The notes under the pieces were generated by a model. It saw nothing but the letters and a program-made list of their open reading frames with translations, ran no database searches and was not told where the DNA came from. The position numbers and the translations under genes were made by a program. Shown in pieces: positions 1-12,200 of a stretch of DNA of 64,000 nt (positions are counted from its first letter, which is position 1; each line of letters starts with the position of its first letter). Origin of the DNA: Siderastrea siderea (taxonomy: Eukaryota; Cnidaria; Anthozoa; Scleractinia; Rhizangiidae); contig OZ034971.1 in the NCBI GenBank assembly GCA_964030785.1, forward strand, positions 18,308,365 through 18,372,364. The letters run 5' to 3'.

Positions 1-122
1 GAAATTTGTCGCCCATTTTTTGAAATGCGTCTGTTTTGAGAATTTTTGTTCCGGGTTTTGAGGAAGACCGACCAAAAGACAGCGAAAAATGATCTTGAGT
101 GAAGAATGCATAGTCTGTGGAG

Positions 123-163
123 CTATGTTTGGTGAGGAGAGGGTGAATAATTCAGTTGACCTC
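123..163 (-). CDS. Possible terminal coding exon of the large zinc-finger gene
   Basis: Continuing in phase 1 from the exon at 449-517, an AG acceptor at 165-164 opens GGQLNYSPSPHQT followed by TAG at 125-123. Phase and length are compatible with a last coding exon, but the acceptor lacks a strong pyrimidine tract. The true end could lie outside the window. Confidence 0.28.
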
Positions 164-448
164 CTTTGCAGGGTATTGGTCGCCCTTTCAGTTGGTCAAA
201 TTTAAGCGTTAGTTACAGTTACACACTTTTACTGCAACTGCTGTTACAGATGCTTGAATATTATTGAAGCTGCAGTCACGCACGGCTCGCTTGCTTTCTT
301 TTCGAGACGAACCAACACTTTGTCGGTTCTGCATGCATTGCGGGCCTATGTTTGCTATTGCAACCACAAGATAAAAACCAACAGTCGTTTCCAGGGATTA
401 TCTTTTATTTTCTAAGTGGCAAATTTTGTCACTTGGATGTCCTCTTAC

Positions 449-517
449 CTTTTGAGTTTCCCACAGCAGATTCTTTTCCTGACACACTTGCTGAGCTTGA
501 AGATCCTGCCTTGCTTA
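449..517 (-). CDS. Exon 3 of the large zinc-finger gene
   Basis: A 69-nt segment on the minus strand lies between an AAAAG acceptor at 518 and a G|GTAAGA donor at 448. Translated in the phase left by exon 2 it gives V + SKAGSSSSASVSGKESAVGN-SK, again Ser-rich and in phase 1 at both ends. The acceptor has only a modest pyrimidine tract. The 3.3-kb upstream intron contains the 1.16-kb inverted-repeat element at 2101-3258. Confidence 0.55.
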
Positions 518-2100
518 CTTTTGATCATAGATGAAAACAAGGAGAGAGGGGAGAGTTAACACAGCTGATAATATCAAATTAACTGTATGCTATAAACCTA
601 CCAAAGATAAGTTAAGCCCCAGTTGTGATGGGGGAGTTGCATAACAGGGAATGACAATACCTGTGAGCCAAGAGCCACCTTTTTAAAAATGCTCAAGAAA
701 GTTGAGTCTGTGTAATCAACAACAATTTTTCTTATTTAAATTAGTTCAACATGCACCAGCATAATCACTTTGGTGTGTGTCCAATAACAGCTACTCTTAC
801 TTTCTGTAACTGGACCCATGATGCTCACACATCACAGGGGTGTGAAATACACGTTTTTCTGCTGTTTCTTTTCTACAGCTACACTTTTGTAAATGGAGAC
901 ATGGTATACATGCAAATCTTAAAACTGCAAAAGGGCAGGCCCATCACAGAAGACAGGGCTTTCAATAATGTGTCAGGACTACCAAAGTACATGTAGGCTA
1001 CAACATGTACCTTGACAATTCTTCATGAGCAATTACATGTAGTGTAAATCCTTTATTACACACCCCTATCTCTAAAAAACCTTCCACCCTCCAACAAGTA
1101 CCCCTTTTGGAGCACAAATTTTTAAACCCCCACCCCCTCCACCCCAGTCCTTTCCAACCAAAACAACAATAGTATTAGGCAAAATTGTATTTAATATCAA
1201 CAACTGGTGAGACTTTCTGGTGGGGTAAAATAACAATATTTATTGCACGTTCTTTGGCTTTTCAAAGTTTCCAGCTATAGATTTTTGATCTTTTTGTCCA
1301 AACAAGGAATTGTTTTTTCCACTTCTGTTTCTAGCATCAAAATAATAAACTTCATTAAAACTAGGATCTTTTGATAGGAGACTCTGAAGTGTGGTTGCCT
1401 TCCAGTGAAATAAACAACTTTTGGCCCCTCCCCACATGGATAGCCTTGTTTAGTTTGAACCTACCATACTTTTCTTTAAAAATAATTATTTCAGCCCCTT
1501 AAGGGCCCTTATTTACTCCGGATTTCGGCCTGTTTTGGTCTTATCCGACCCAGAAAACAATCTTCTTCGTAAGGCCGCATTTTCAACTGACCCTCCACAT
1601 TGCAAACAAATATTTTCAGGCACAGCAACGCGAACAAAACATTTCGTTGGAGTGTTTTCCTCCGCCATGAGCTCCGAGCGTAGAATTGACTACATATCGA
1701 AAGCGTGAAAATGAGCGGCTTTTGCCTCCAAAAGCCACTACTTGCGAAAAGAAAATTTGACAGCTTGACAGTTTAGCGAACAACTTTTTATAGAAAGTCT
1801 AGACAGTTTTGACGCCCTACCGTCTCAGAAAAGTTCGCGCCAAAATCACGTCATTTGATGCGTTCTCCTGCAGGCGCTTCGCGCTCTGTGAGCTCGACTT
1901 GTAAGCAAGTCTAACATCCTTACTGCTCATGTAATCCATTTGTCTTCAACGAACACCTGCTAAACAGAGCTAAGAAACCTTTGCAATTTGCAGGCCATTT
2001 ACAGGTTTTTTTTACAATTAAATTTGACCTTGTTGTCAACAAAATTTGAATTCTAGTATGTCACTTTCACTCAATTGTTTTCTTTTGGAAAAATATTCAT

Positions 2101-3258
2101 TGTGTGGTTCCAGAAAATATCCATACCCCCCCATAGAAGGTCACTGGAAATTCTGAGGGGGAGGGGGGTTCAAAGGCAGAAATTTCCGAGGGGAGTGGGG
2201 GATTCATGGGACGCTCCTTTTCCAGAGGGTGAAGAAACATGACAAAATTGAAAGCAATGCACTATTGATCCCAAGCAGGAAGTAATACTCACGTAGGCTG
2301 TTTTGACCTTCAAAAACAAGCAAATATGTTGACTAAATGCCAAATTTTGCGACTTTGATTTGTATGAAATTTTGGTACACCAGATTTGCATATTTGTGTT
2401 TACGGAAAATTGCGTGTCTCCTTGGTCTTCAGTGAATATTTCACGGTTTTCAATCCCTAAATGGGACCTTTCTTTAACACCAAACTTGTTTAAACAAATA
2501 TAAAAATATTTTAATGCGCATTTTCAGCCGCTTTTCACTGGATATCATCGAGATAGAATTGTTGCATTACATAGACAGTGACACTCATAATGTGAAAAGG
2601 TCACATTTCACCCGTTATGCAAATTTGATGTGCTTTGAACTGAAACTAAGTTCAGCCTACATTAGCTATTTCTTCCAAAGTCTTTTACAGTTTTCATTAT
2701 CTTTGAGTTTCCATTTGAGCTTCATTTACTATTTCAATTTTAAACAAAGGATAAAGTGCAGGAAAGAAAGGTTCGATTTCTTATTCCCACATGGGTCGCT
2801 TGTGCAATTCATTTTGAGTGCACTGACAACTAAAATTAATCCCAGGAAAAAAAGCTTTAGTGTAAGTTACATTCAACAGTTTTCGCTTTTGACGGCAGGT
2901 TTGGGTGTGGCAAACACAATTTCAATTCTGCTGAAAATTTTGGCTTCCTTGTTTACGTTGCATCCAGCAAGCAATTTATTCACGGCAACCCTCGGCACCA
3001 ATGTTAGAACATTTGAACACTCGGTTTAAACAAATTTTCATGAACAACATAGAACATTTCAAACTGGATGGCAAACATGCAAATAGTATAGAACAATAAA
3101 CATTGTATGTTGAAAATGGATGTTATAATAAAATGCTTAAACCGTTACAACAAAAATCATGTTCGCATAATGTGGAAATTCCTAAGGGATGGGGGGGGGG
3201 GGGTGCAAACCAAAAAACCTTCCGTGGGAGGGGTATGGATATTTTCTGGAACCACACA
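2101..3258. mobile_element. 1.16-kb element with about 29-bp terminal inverted repeats
   Basis: The left end TGTGTGGTTCCAGAAAATAT (2101) is repeated inverted at the right end (ATATTTTCTGGAACCACACA, 3258), followed inward by a C-run on one side and G-runs on the other. The interior includes a 171-codon frame (2514-3029) with no recognised domain; a related copy at 6622-7147 has indels that disrupt it, so I treat it as non-coding. A partial right end recurs near 3517-3556. No clear target duplication was found, so the superfamily is unassigned. Confidence 0.65.
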
Positions 3259-3843
3259 TTGATCTGAACTGAGGAAATAACTCAGTAAAGTAACAAAAAG
3301 TTTAGTTTTGAAATCAGGTCATGTGAAGTTGAGAGGATATTCTTACATGATTCAGTGTATGTGACCCATGCTTCTGGCAGTGATGGTTAGTACTTTGGGA
3401 AAACCACACAGCAAGCCAGAATGCATTGCATACGATGGCTCTGTTAAGCAGAGTTTTGTTAGTGGGGGAGGAGTAGCTGGAAAGCCCAAAGAATATCTGC
3501 ATTGAAAGCTATCCATAGGGTGGGTATGAACATTTTCCGGAACCACACAGTGCTTGAATTGAAACAACTCAAAGAACCCAGTAATAAGGTCAAGCCTTGC
3601 TAACGCATGCATGGTTAAACAAACATAGCATCAAAGTGGGGATAATCAGCTGTTTTTTAACAATTGGGTGACTATTTCTCTTCCTGAAGAATATTAATTC
3701 CAGCATCCAAGAAGACATGTTCCACCAACTGGGACTAAAAAATCCCCAGCAAACAAACTGAAAGTGCTGTTGAAGTTGTGGAAAGTGCCTCTACATCTGT
3801 GCCGTCTCACCATGCACAACATACATGTAACTGCTAATCATAC

Positions 3844-4083
3844 CTGATGCTGTTGATTTATCAGAAGCAGATGCAGTTTCCGTCTGTTTTTCCACTGGGC
3901 CAGGTTGACTTGTTTGGTTCTTGTTATTTTTATCTGGGCTGCTTTTGTCATCCGTAGCATTCTTTCCAGAGTTGTTGGTGTTGTCAGCTTTCTGTCCTTT
4001 GCTGGCATCACTAGACTGAATGGCATCTTTGTCAGAGCTCTCTGTCTGCTCTTTGTCTGCCTGACTTGTGCCTTTCTGGGCAT
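3844..4083 (-). CDS. Exon 2 of the large zinc-finger gene (Ser/Asp/Lys-rich)
   Basis: The 240-nt exon runs from an acceptor (ATTATTTTAG at 4084) to a donor (CAG|GTATGA at 3843). It starts in phase 1, exactly completing the codon left open by the exon ending at 9290, and leaves phase 1 again. It encodes about 79 low-complexity polar residues (start DAQKGTSQADKEQTESSDKD), the same Ser/Asp/Lys-rich style as the upstream linker. The intron between the two exons is 5.2 kb and repeat-filled. No domain is recognisable; assignment rests on strand, phase, splice sites and composition. Confidence 0.62.
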
Positions 4084-5226
4084 CTAAAATAATAACAATA
4101 ATAATAATAAAAATAAAAACAATGGCTTTTATTGCCATATTTTCCTACAAATTGAAACTTGCAGATTGTTTACAGTTAAAAGGGATAACACTTATTTTCA
4201 GACAGATCTTCTTACATCTTTAGGCATCTGCAGAGTCTTGTCGAACATTGAGTTTACCAGATTGTTTCAGCTGCTAAGATTAAAGTGAAACTTAAGTACA
4301 TGTATATAAAATGACCTTAACCCTTTCACTGCTCACTTAAAAGAAACACATTTTTTACTGTTGAAGCGTGTTTTTTTAGTGCTATGTTGCCAAATGCCAC
4401 TAAATTCTGCTACAAAAACATTTCTTTACAATTTGGACTTGTTTGTTTGTTTGTTTCTTTTCTTTTGCAGATTCATTCCCAATTTTTTTCTTGCTTCTTT
4501 TTCTTCCCTTTATCTCTCCCTTTCTCTTCTCTTTATCTTCTACCTTTTATCCCCTTCCTATCCAGTGGATAAGTTTTGGCCTCAGCCCTTCAAAAAACCT
4601 AGAAAAGGGCACATTGAACAACTATACATATAGGTGACTTGGCCTATTTCACCACCAATTTTGCACCCAAACTTGGACAAGTTTTTCTGGAATAGCTCTG
4701 CCAGAATTTGGTCAATGTTGAAAATGGACACATGTATGGATGGATCTGTCCTTGTTTTGTTAGCTGCCTATCAAAACAATCTGGTGACATCAAAAAATGA
4801 TGACGTCACAAGTGGTTCAAAGTCTACTCCAGATGTCGATAAAAGTCAACTTTCACAGCAAAGGTGTTAATCACCATGCGAAACACATAAACCTGAACCT
4901 TTCCTCGTACATGTAAGTACCCCCATGTCATATATTGAAACTTTTACGTAGGCAATATTGTAAATGCAAAGTAATGAAAAGCATTCCCTTGAAGAAATAA
5001 AAGTTAAGTTGACTATTGCAACATTGATTTCATTATTTATTTCAACAATCTACTTTTCAAATGAAGAATGAAACACTCAAAACAGGACTCATCACATTCC
5101 AAATTTGATGCAACGGGCACTGTTATACTTGGTAGTTTTTTTCGAATGGAAATATACATATAGTGAAACCTGTATGAAGAGGACCCATACTAAGTGGACA
5201 CCCTTTACTCAGCCGACACCAGCTTC

Positions 5227-5624
5227 AGGACGGTGCCTCCTAATCCAGATGTATTTCTGCAAAGGTTATGACTATGGGGAAAAAGTAGATCTTAGCAAGG
5301 GTTATTGGAATCCAAAAAGAAAAAATTTAGGTAACCACGCATTTTTCAGAGCTAATTAAGCAACCATAATTCTAAAAATGCGTGAAAAATACAAAGAATG
5401 CACGGCAATTCCTTTCCAAATTTGAGCTCAATTTTCTCTCAAAAATGCGTGGTTACCCCCAATTTTCTTTTTGGATTCTGATAGCCCTTGCAGAGATCTG
5501 CTTTTTCCACATAGTCTTAAACCGCACAAAAATATTGTTGTATTAGTGGGCAAATTCCTTAAGAAACCCGAATATCCCGAGATGTGCAGAACGTATGCGC
5601 AGTAACAAAAGGAGGCACCGTCCT
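5227..5624. repeat. Foldback element, about 400 bp
   Basis: AGGACGGTGCCTCC at 5227 pairs with GGAGGCACCGTCCT ending at 5624. Long imperfect arms (about 5227-5350 against 5443-5624) include GGTAACCACGCATTTTT against its complement. Flanking fragments resembling 'GTGAAACCTGTAT...AAGTGGACACC' recur near 5160 and 5850-5910 and look like a dispersed TIR family. It lies in intron 1 of the large zinc-finger gene. Confidence 0.6.
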
Positions 5625-6621
5625 TAAGTGGACACTTCAAGTTTTTCCAGAAGGTATTTTTATGACATTATCGAATTGCTATCCATTAAGACCACATTTT
5701 CCAGGTGCATGCAATTTAGTAATTCTACCCGGAGCGGCCAGTTGTGAAAGGTTTGCGATAAAGCATGTCAAGTACGATGGTAAATAAAGGTGGAAATATA
5801 AGGGCTCAATAATTGACTTTTGTTTTGCAATTTATCAGAAGCTGTATTAAGGGGACACCCTGTATTAAGCAGATACTAGTGAGGGTCCGAAGGGTGTCCG
5901 CCTAATACATCTGTAGTTTACATTATCTATCATTCAATCATATCAGAATGCTCAACCGTTTTTTGGTATTCTGATTGAATTGCAAAAGCTGGTAGTAAAG
6001 AGAAATGAGGAAAAATTTTTAAACCAGATGGCCATTGGAAGGTCATATGGGAAACCTGTCAAATTCCCACATGCCTGTTACATGAGGCCACGTATGAAGC
6101 CAATGAAAATTTGGCAATTTGGATATTTCATTCTTCATTTGAATTGTGGATTATTGAAACAAATAATGAAATCAATATTGCAGTAATCAACTTTACTTTT
6201 CATTCTATGGCTCTTTTACTGGATGGCTAAATGGCAGGGTTCCACTGTATAATGAAAAACATGGTTACTGCGGTGGTGGAATCGCAGTTTGTATCTCCAG
6301 TTTGACCTCGGGAAAACCTTGTCTAACTTCTTTGAAAACTCCGGTTTTACCTCGGTTTTTTGCGGTCAAAAATACAGCGGTAAAGAATAGGATGCGGTGG
6401 TGTTTTAATCGCCTTTTGTTTCCTTTGTTTCAAAGATTAATCAACTTCAATAAGCAAGACTTCGTGCGCCGATGATTTTATGATGTGATACATTTCAGAT
6501 TTGATTTTTGCTTTTACCGTGACTCACAAACTTTGACTTCTGAGCACTTTTGAGAACACTGACGTTAGCCGAGGAAAGAAATGGAAACTCGCGTCATTTG
6601 CAACGGCTAAAAGAAATAAAA

Positions 6622-7147
6622 CGGATATCGAGATAGAATTGTTGCATTACATACCCCCTGACGTTCAGTGTAAAAGGTCAGATTTCACCCGTTATGCAAA
6701 TTTGATGCGCTTTTGAACTGTAACTAACTTCGGGTTATACATCACTATTTCTTACAAATTCTTTTACAGTTGGCATTGACTTTGAGTTTCAACATGAGTT
6801 TCATTTACTATTACAATTATCATCGAAGGATTCAGTGCGCAAAGAATCAAGAAAGGTCCGATTTGCTCCCACATCGCTCGCACAATATATTTTGAGACTC
6901 ACAGTATGCAAATTCAAATTCAGTGCAATGCACTGTGAACTAAACAATCTCAGGAAAAAACTTGCCATTTACTCTAATCCTCTTTCTAACATCATAACTT
7001 TCGCTTTTTAGTTTAAGTTACATTCAACAGTTTCGCTTTTGACGGCACGTTTGAGTATGGCAAAGGTATATTTCAATTCTGAAATTTTTAGCTTATGTCG
7101 CATTCGCGATTTGACACGCAAATTATTCATGCAACGCTTGGCACCAA
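6622..7147 (+). repeat. Diverged direct copy of the interior of the 2.1-3.3 kb element
   Basis: From ATCGAGATAGAATTGTTGCA onward this segment tracks 2548-3005 in the same orientation over about 0.5 kb with substitutions and indels, ending near the shared GGCACCAA motif. The terminal repeats of the other copy are not evident here. Confidence 0.6.
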
Positions 7148-9165
7148 ATAGTTGTGTTTGCCGACTAAAACTGTTTTTTTTAAATAAAGAACTTGTTTTC
7201 CTTTACTATTGAACGTGTCAGCTTCTGTTCGTTCGCTCGACGTTTGCTTGCAGCTGCCTGAAAAATCCATTCTATTGTGATTGTGCATGATTGTGGCGCC
7301 TAGTTGCGCCGTCTTGCAAAGTCTGAAATGAGAACCTCTTGTGTTTGTATCGCACGGACTACCGACTTGCTCGAAAAACAATTAAATACATCGGCTTGCT
7401 TGTAGCTCTCCTTAAACGATCTAATACCAGTAAAACACGACCTTTAAAGTTCTTTATTTACGATTCACTTAGTGATAAAAACACGCAATGACAAGCCGGC
7501 GTGACAGCACACGATCTGCTCCGAAATCGGTTTTATCACGAAGTCATACTGTGGAATCATACTGCTAACCTTTTGGCTATTTGCTCCTTTGAGAATATTA
7601 GTGAGATAAAGTATAAACAATGCCAAAACAATAGAAATTAGTCACTATTGTTTGGTTACTGAGGCATTGCCGTGTCAAGTCAGCAGCGGTGTTCGGTCGC
7701 TTTCGGTCTTACCGAGGTTGCGGTTTTCGTCCCACCACGGCAAATTCGAGGAAAACAAAATGGCGGTGGATGAGGTTTTGCCGCGTGCTTATGCACCAAT
7801 ACTTTCGAGTGGTACTGTATTTATGGGTTTTAGGGGGTAGGGGAAAGGCAGCTTTTTAACTGACCTCTTGGAGTTTGCAAACGAAGAAAATGGCGGTGTG
7901 CGCGGATCGGTTCTAGATTTTCAAGATGTATTTTCTGCTCTGAAAATTAAGATAATTTACTTCTGAAGTTCAAAATGGAAAGAAATCATCCTGAAGCATA
8001 ATTGACCTTCAGAAAACAGGACATTGAGGTCTTTAAAGCGATGAAAAGCCGTTTCGCGTTGAGATTCCTTCGATTTGCAAGAGACAACCCAAAGTTTGCT
8101 CAAAAATTTAAACAGAGCCACGAAATTCAAATTGGTTTTACAAGACCTGGCAAAACACTACAGTACGGTAAATGTTGTTTTTGAATGTTGATTTGCTTTT
8201 TAAAAATTGTTTAACTGATTGTTTGCGCCAGATTCGTATAATTTTTGTAATTTTGTTCGCAAAGCTGTGCAACTTCCGATCAAGCGATCGCCATAAACAC
8301 AGCTGTAGTGTCTGCAAAAATTACATGCGTGTATTCACGCACGTAAGAAAATCGAAAGTTTTTGCTTCTAAAAGCCAATGTATTTTTTATTTGAATAAAA
8401 TTTTTGGCTAGAAAAACTATTTGTCGACTGTTATGTCTTTTTGAATGGATAGTTGGGTTGAGGAAGCAGTATTTTGTAAACACGGACTAATTTGCATAAC
8501 CGGGTTGAAATTCCAGATGCGAGCGACTTTCGTCACCGTGCAGAAAATTTCAGCAATTTTCATTTTCAAGGTTGTTTTCTGGCTAATGAATGACATGCAA
8601 CCATAGTTTTTTACATCAGAATATATTTCAGTATTTCAGTGTAAAAAGAAGTTAATTTGGGAAGCCTACAATGTTTAGTTATCTACTGTGCATTTAGGTA
8701 ATTTTTCCTACTCTTGACAAATTTTAATTTGTGCGGAAAACGCAAAAACACGCAAGAGTCAATGGATTAAGTGTAACTTGAATCCCTCACCTTTTTTCCC
8801 ATACTATTAATTAGTTCAGTTGTTTCCTACTGACTATAATTGTAATACATGTACTTGGTGCTGACATCTTAAAGTGTGTCTTTCACATGGCCTAAATTAA
8901 AACAAACTGCATGTAGTACTACTTCAAACTATTGACTTACATTGTAATATTAATATTAAATATCATTATTCCACTCTTGTGCCATTTTACCACATAAGAT
9001 CAAGAGAACGCGTAAAATATGCCACGGTATTACACAGTAAAATTATGTATTGCATTGTAAAATCCAGGTTTCACAGGTTTTCTGACCGAAGGAGGACAAA
9101 ACAAACACTGGTGGGACTGGAAAAAACAGATTTGATGAGATGTTTTTAAGTGGAATAATAAATCT

Positions 9166-9271
9166 CTTATTTGATGGCTTAACATATAACATGTGTGGAC
9201 ATTTTGGTCATTGCTCGTATTTGCAACTTGAAAAGAGTCTGCACATATTATATGTTAAACCATCGAATAAG
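9166..9271. repeat. Short inverted repeat beside the exon-1 donor
   Basis: CTTATTTGATGGCTTAACAT at about 9167 is mirrored by ATGTTAAACCATCGAATAAG ending near 9271 with a few mismatches. It sits just inside intron 1, about 20 bp from the donor at 9289, and could form a hairpin in the transcript. Confidence 0.6.
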
Positions 9272-9289
9272 GTGTATATATTCAGTTAC

Positions 9290-12200
9290 CTGCATTATCA
9301 AGTCTCTGCTTCTTGCTGTTATCATTCAGCACACTGGCACTTGGACTTGGTCTTTTTGACACATCACTTCCTCTGCTTGCAGAACTCTGCACAATGTTAC
9401 TTACTCCTTTGCCTGTGGCATTCTGCACACCTGTCACATTCTGCAAGGTGTTACCCACTCTTCCTGCTGTATTCTGTACAGTGTTACCAACTTGGCTGCT
9501 TCCTCCTTCCTCCTCATCATCAGGGATTTCAACATCATCCTCAGGCATAGGCTTCAGCACCAGGCTTCGTTTTGTTTTATCTGCAGGTGTTATTGTCTTA
9601 ATACTCTGCCATGTATCTTGTATTCTTTTAAATGTTGGAAAGATATTAATCCCCAGGATCTTTGCAAATTCCGGACCAATACCAGATCTGAGAATGTCCA
9701 CATACTTTTTCCTTGACAAGTACAGTCTACTGATCAATTTTTTGCCAAAGAGGCCAAAATCGTCAATATGCTTGTCTAACAAAGCTGGCATCACATAAGC
9801 TCGGAAAAAGCTGGGATGGGCATGACAGTCTGAAGATATCACTGCGTTAGCTGCCTCCTTGGGTTTGCCATAAATAAACTGTTTCATATCTTGCTCTGTG
9901 TAATTTTCCTTCCTTGCAAGTTTCCTGCCCTCAAACGTTCGCACCTTTTTAATAACTTTACCCCATTTTACTACAAATGGGAGCCCAAACTCCAAAAGAT
10001 CATTTTCATCTAAGTCCTCTTCATCTTCAATAGTGATACGAGCAATGTATTTGATAGCTTTGTCTTTCAGAGGAGTAGCTTCCTTCTGAGTAATCTTTTG
10101 TGTGCTTGCACTGCCATCAGTGATCGTACTAGCTGCAGAGACAGGGACTTTACTGGAAGATGGTTCTTGCACTGACGGAGTCATTTTTACGCTCTCACTT
10201 GTAGCACTAGGTTCTTTTGATTCTTTCTGTGCTTTAGACTGCGTTGTTTCACTAGTTTTCTCACTGGATTTTTCCACTTCATTTATCTGATCTGCCCTAC
10301 CTTCCAAAGACTTCTTTTCCTTACTTGTTGTACCTTGCTCCACCACTCCACTATCATCATCCTTGCCCTTTCCATCTTTGTCTGTTGCCATGGAAACTTG
10401 AGTTGTTTGCTCATTACCACCTGCACGAGTCTTATCATCACCAGTTTTCTCTGCATTGTTGTCCCCAGTTTTGCAGCTCTCAATACCTATCTGAGAATCA
10501 CTTTTTTGTTCTCCAACATCTTGCACTTTTTCTCCACTAGAATCTGGAGCTGTTTTATCAGTGTCCTTTATAGTAGCCACAGATTTATTTTCACTACCGA
10601 TATCAACATCCATCTTTTCAACCGCATGATCCATGGAATCTTTCATCTTTTCTTCTCCACTTAATTCCAACCCTCCCTCTTTGCTTAACAGTTCTATTTT
10701 CTCGTGAGAATCTACTATTATCACATCACCTGACTGTTCCTTTCCAGTGCCACTGGCATCTTTCCTCAGTAACTCATCAGTTTCCATTGGTACTGATGTG
10801 GAATCCTTGGCGGCAGTCTCACTGGCACTGCTTTCTGTTGTATTCACTGACTTATCTGATTCTGAAGGTTGATCAGCACTTGTCTTATTATCAGTTGACT
10901 TGGTGCTGTTGGTAACTTTTGTTCCTACCTCTGATGGGCTTGACTGCTTTGAAGTCACTGAAGAATCTCCTTTGCCAGATTCTTCTGGCTTCTTCTCTGC
11001 AGAGGAAGTATCACCGGTTTTCTTGACTTCTTCAGCAGAAGAACTTATGACAGTAGTTGCAGCTGTCCTGTCAGCTTCTGAATCAATAACAATTGTTTCT
11101 ACAGTTTTCTTTGCAGTTGCTGAACTGTCAGACATTGAGCTGGAAACAGCATTAGGTTGACTTGAAGAACTTTCTGGTTTCTGTTCATTGATGAAGGCGT
11201 CGGATGGCATCGCACCTTTCACAACTTTTGAAATGCCTCGCCCTTGAGGCAACAATATCAGTTCCAGTAACTTATTCTCAACCTCTTTCCTGAAGCGTTC
11301 AAACTCACTAAACATTTTAAAGGCAGAAATATTACTTTGCCCACGGGATGTTTGAGCACGCATAGACTTTAGTTGCAGTAACTCGAAAAGAGAGACAGTT
11401 TTGGTCATGCGTGGCATGATAAGTTCCTTGATCTCTTCGTTTGTGAGATGTCTGAAAAGTTCACGCAAACGTGCATTACGGTGAGATTCACCAAGATCAG
11501 CAGGTAAAAAATATTCAACTGAATGTGTTGCCTTCTCTAAAGGAATACGAGGCTTGTGATTGGGATAGAAATAATGATGTTTCCGAAGAGCTGATTCCTT
11601 CGTGTACACACTTCCGCATCCCTTAAAATAGCACATGTATTTCTCGTCAGACTCAGGCTTGTTCTTGCAGTTTGAGCAGCATCCACAACCAGTAGGTGGA
11701 GCCTTGCTTCCTTGGGTTTTAGGTTTGTTACTGTCTGATTTGCTAGCAGCTACAGGTACTGCACTTGGTAAGTTGACAGGTACTGAAATCTGGAAATTTA
11801 TATTAGAAACTGGAACTGGGGCTACTGAAGAGGCGACCATTGGATTTAACCCTTGTGTAACATTCCGCAAGGAGGGAGCTGTTGCAACTGCTACAGGGTT
11901 TAACCGTGTGGAAGAAGTGGATTTCTGAGTGGTCAATTGTACACCTCTGACGGAAGAAACGCTTGTTGTTTGAGGCATGGGTCCTGCAGGGCTGACAGCA
12001 GAAATACTTGTTGCTGGTGGCACAGATCCTGTAGAGCTGGTAACAGTAACACTTGTTGTTTGAGGCACAGATCCTGCAGAGCTAATAGCAGAAATGCTGG
12101 TTGTTGGGGACACAGTTCCTGTAGAGCTGGTAACAGAAATGCTTGTTGTTTGAGGCACAGATCCTGCAGAGCTAACAGTGGCAATGCTGGTTGTTGGGGA

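Larger units (their letters stand above)
4140..9160. other. Intron 1 of the large gene; no second gene seen
   Basis: Apart from the foldback (5227-5624) and the diverged repeat (6622-7147), this stretch is AT-rich with short frames on both strands (longest about 90 codons, including a pyrimidine-rich one near 4361-4633). None shows a recognisable domain or a convincing exon structure. Confidence 0.5.

Noticed and set aside
2514..3029. 171-codon plus-strand frame as a gene
   Set aside because: It lies wholly inside a TIR element, and the related copy at 6622-7147 has frame-breaking indels.
3352..3612. Minus-strand 86-codon frame as an exon of the large gene
   Set aside because: It overlaps a partial copy of the TIR element's right end, and no acceptor fits the phase-1 junction.
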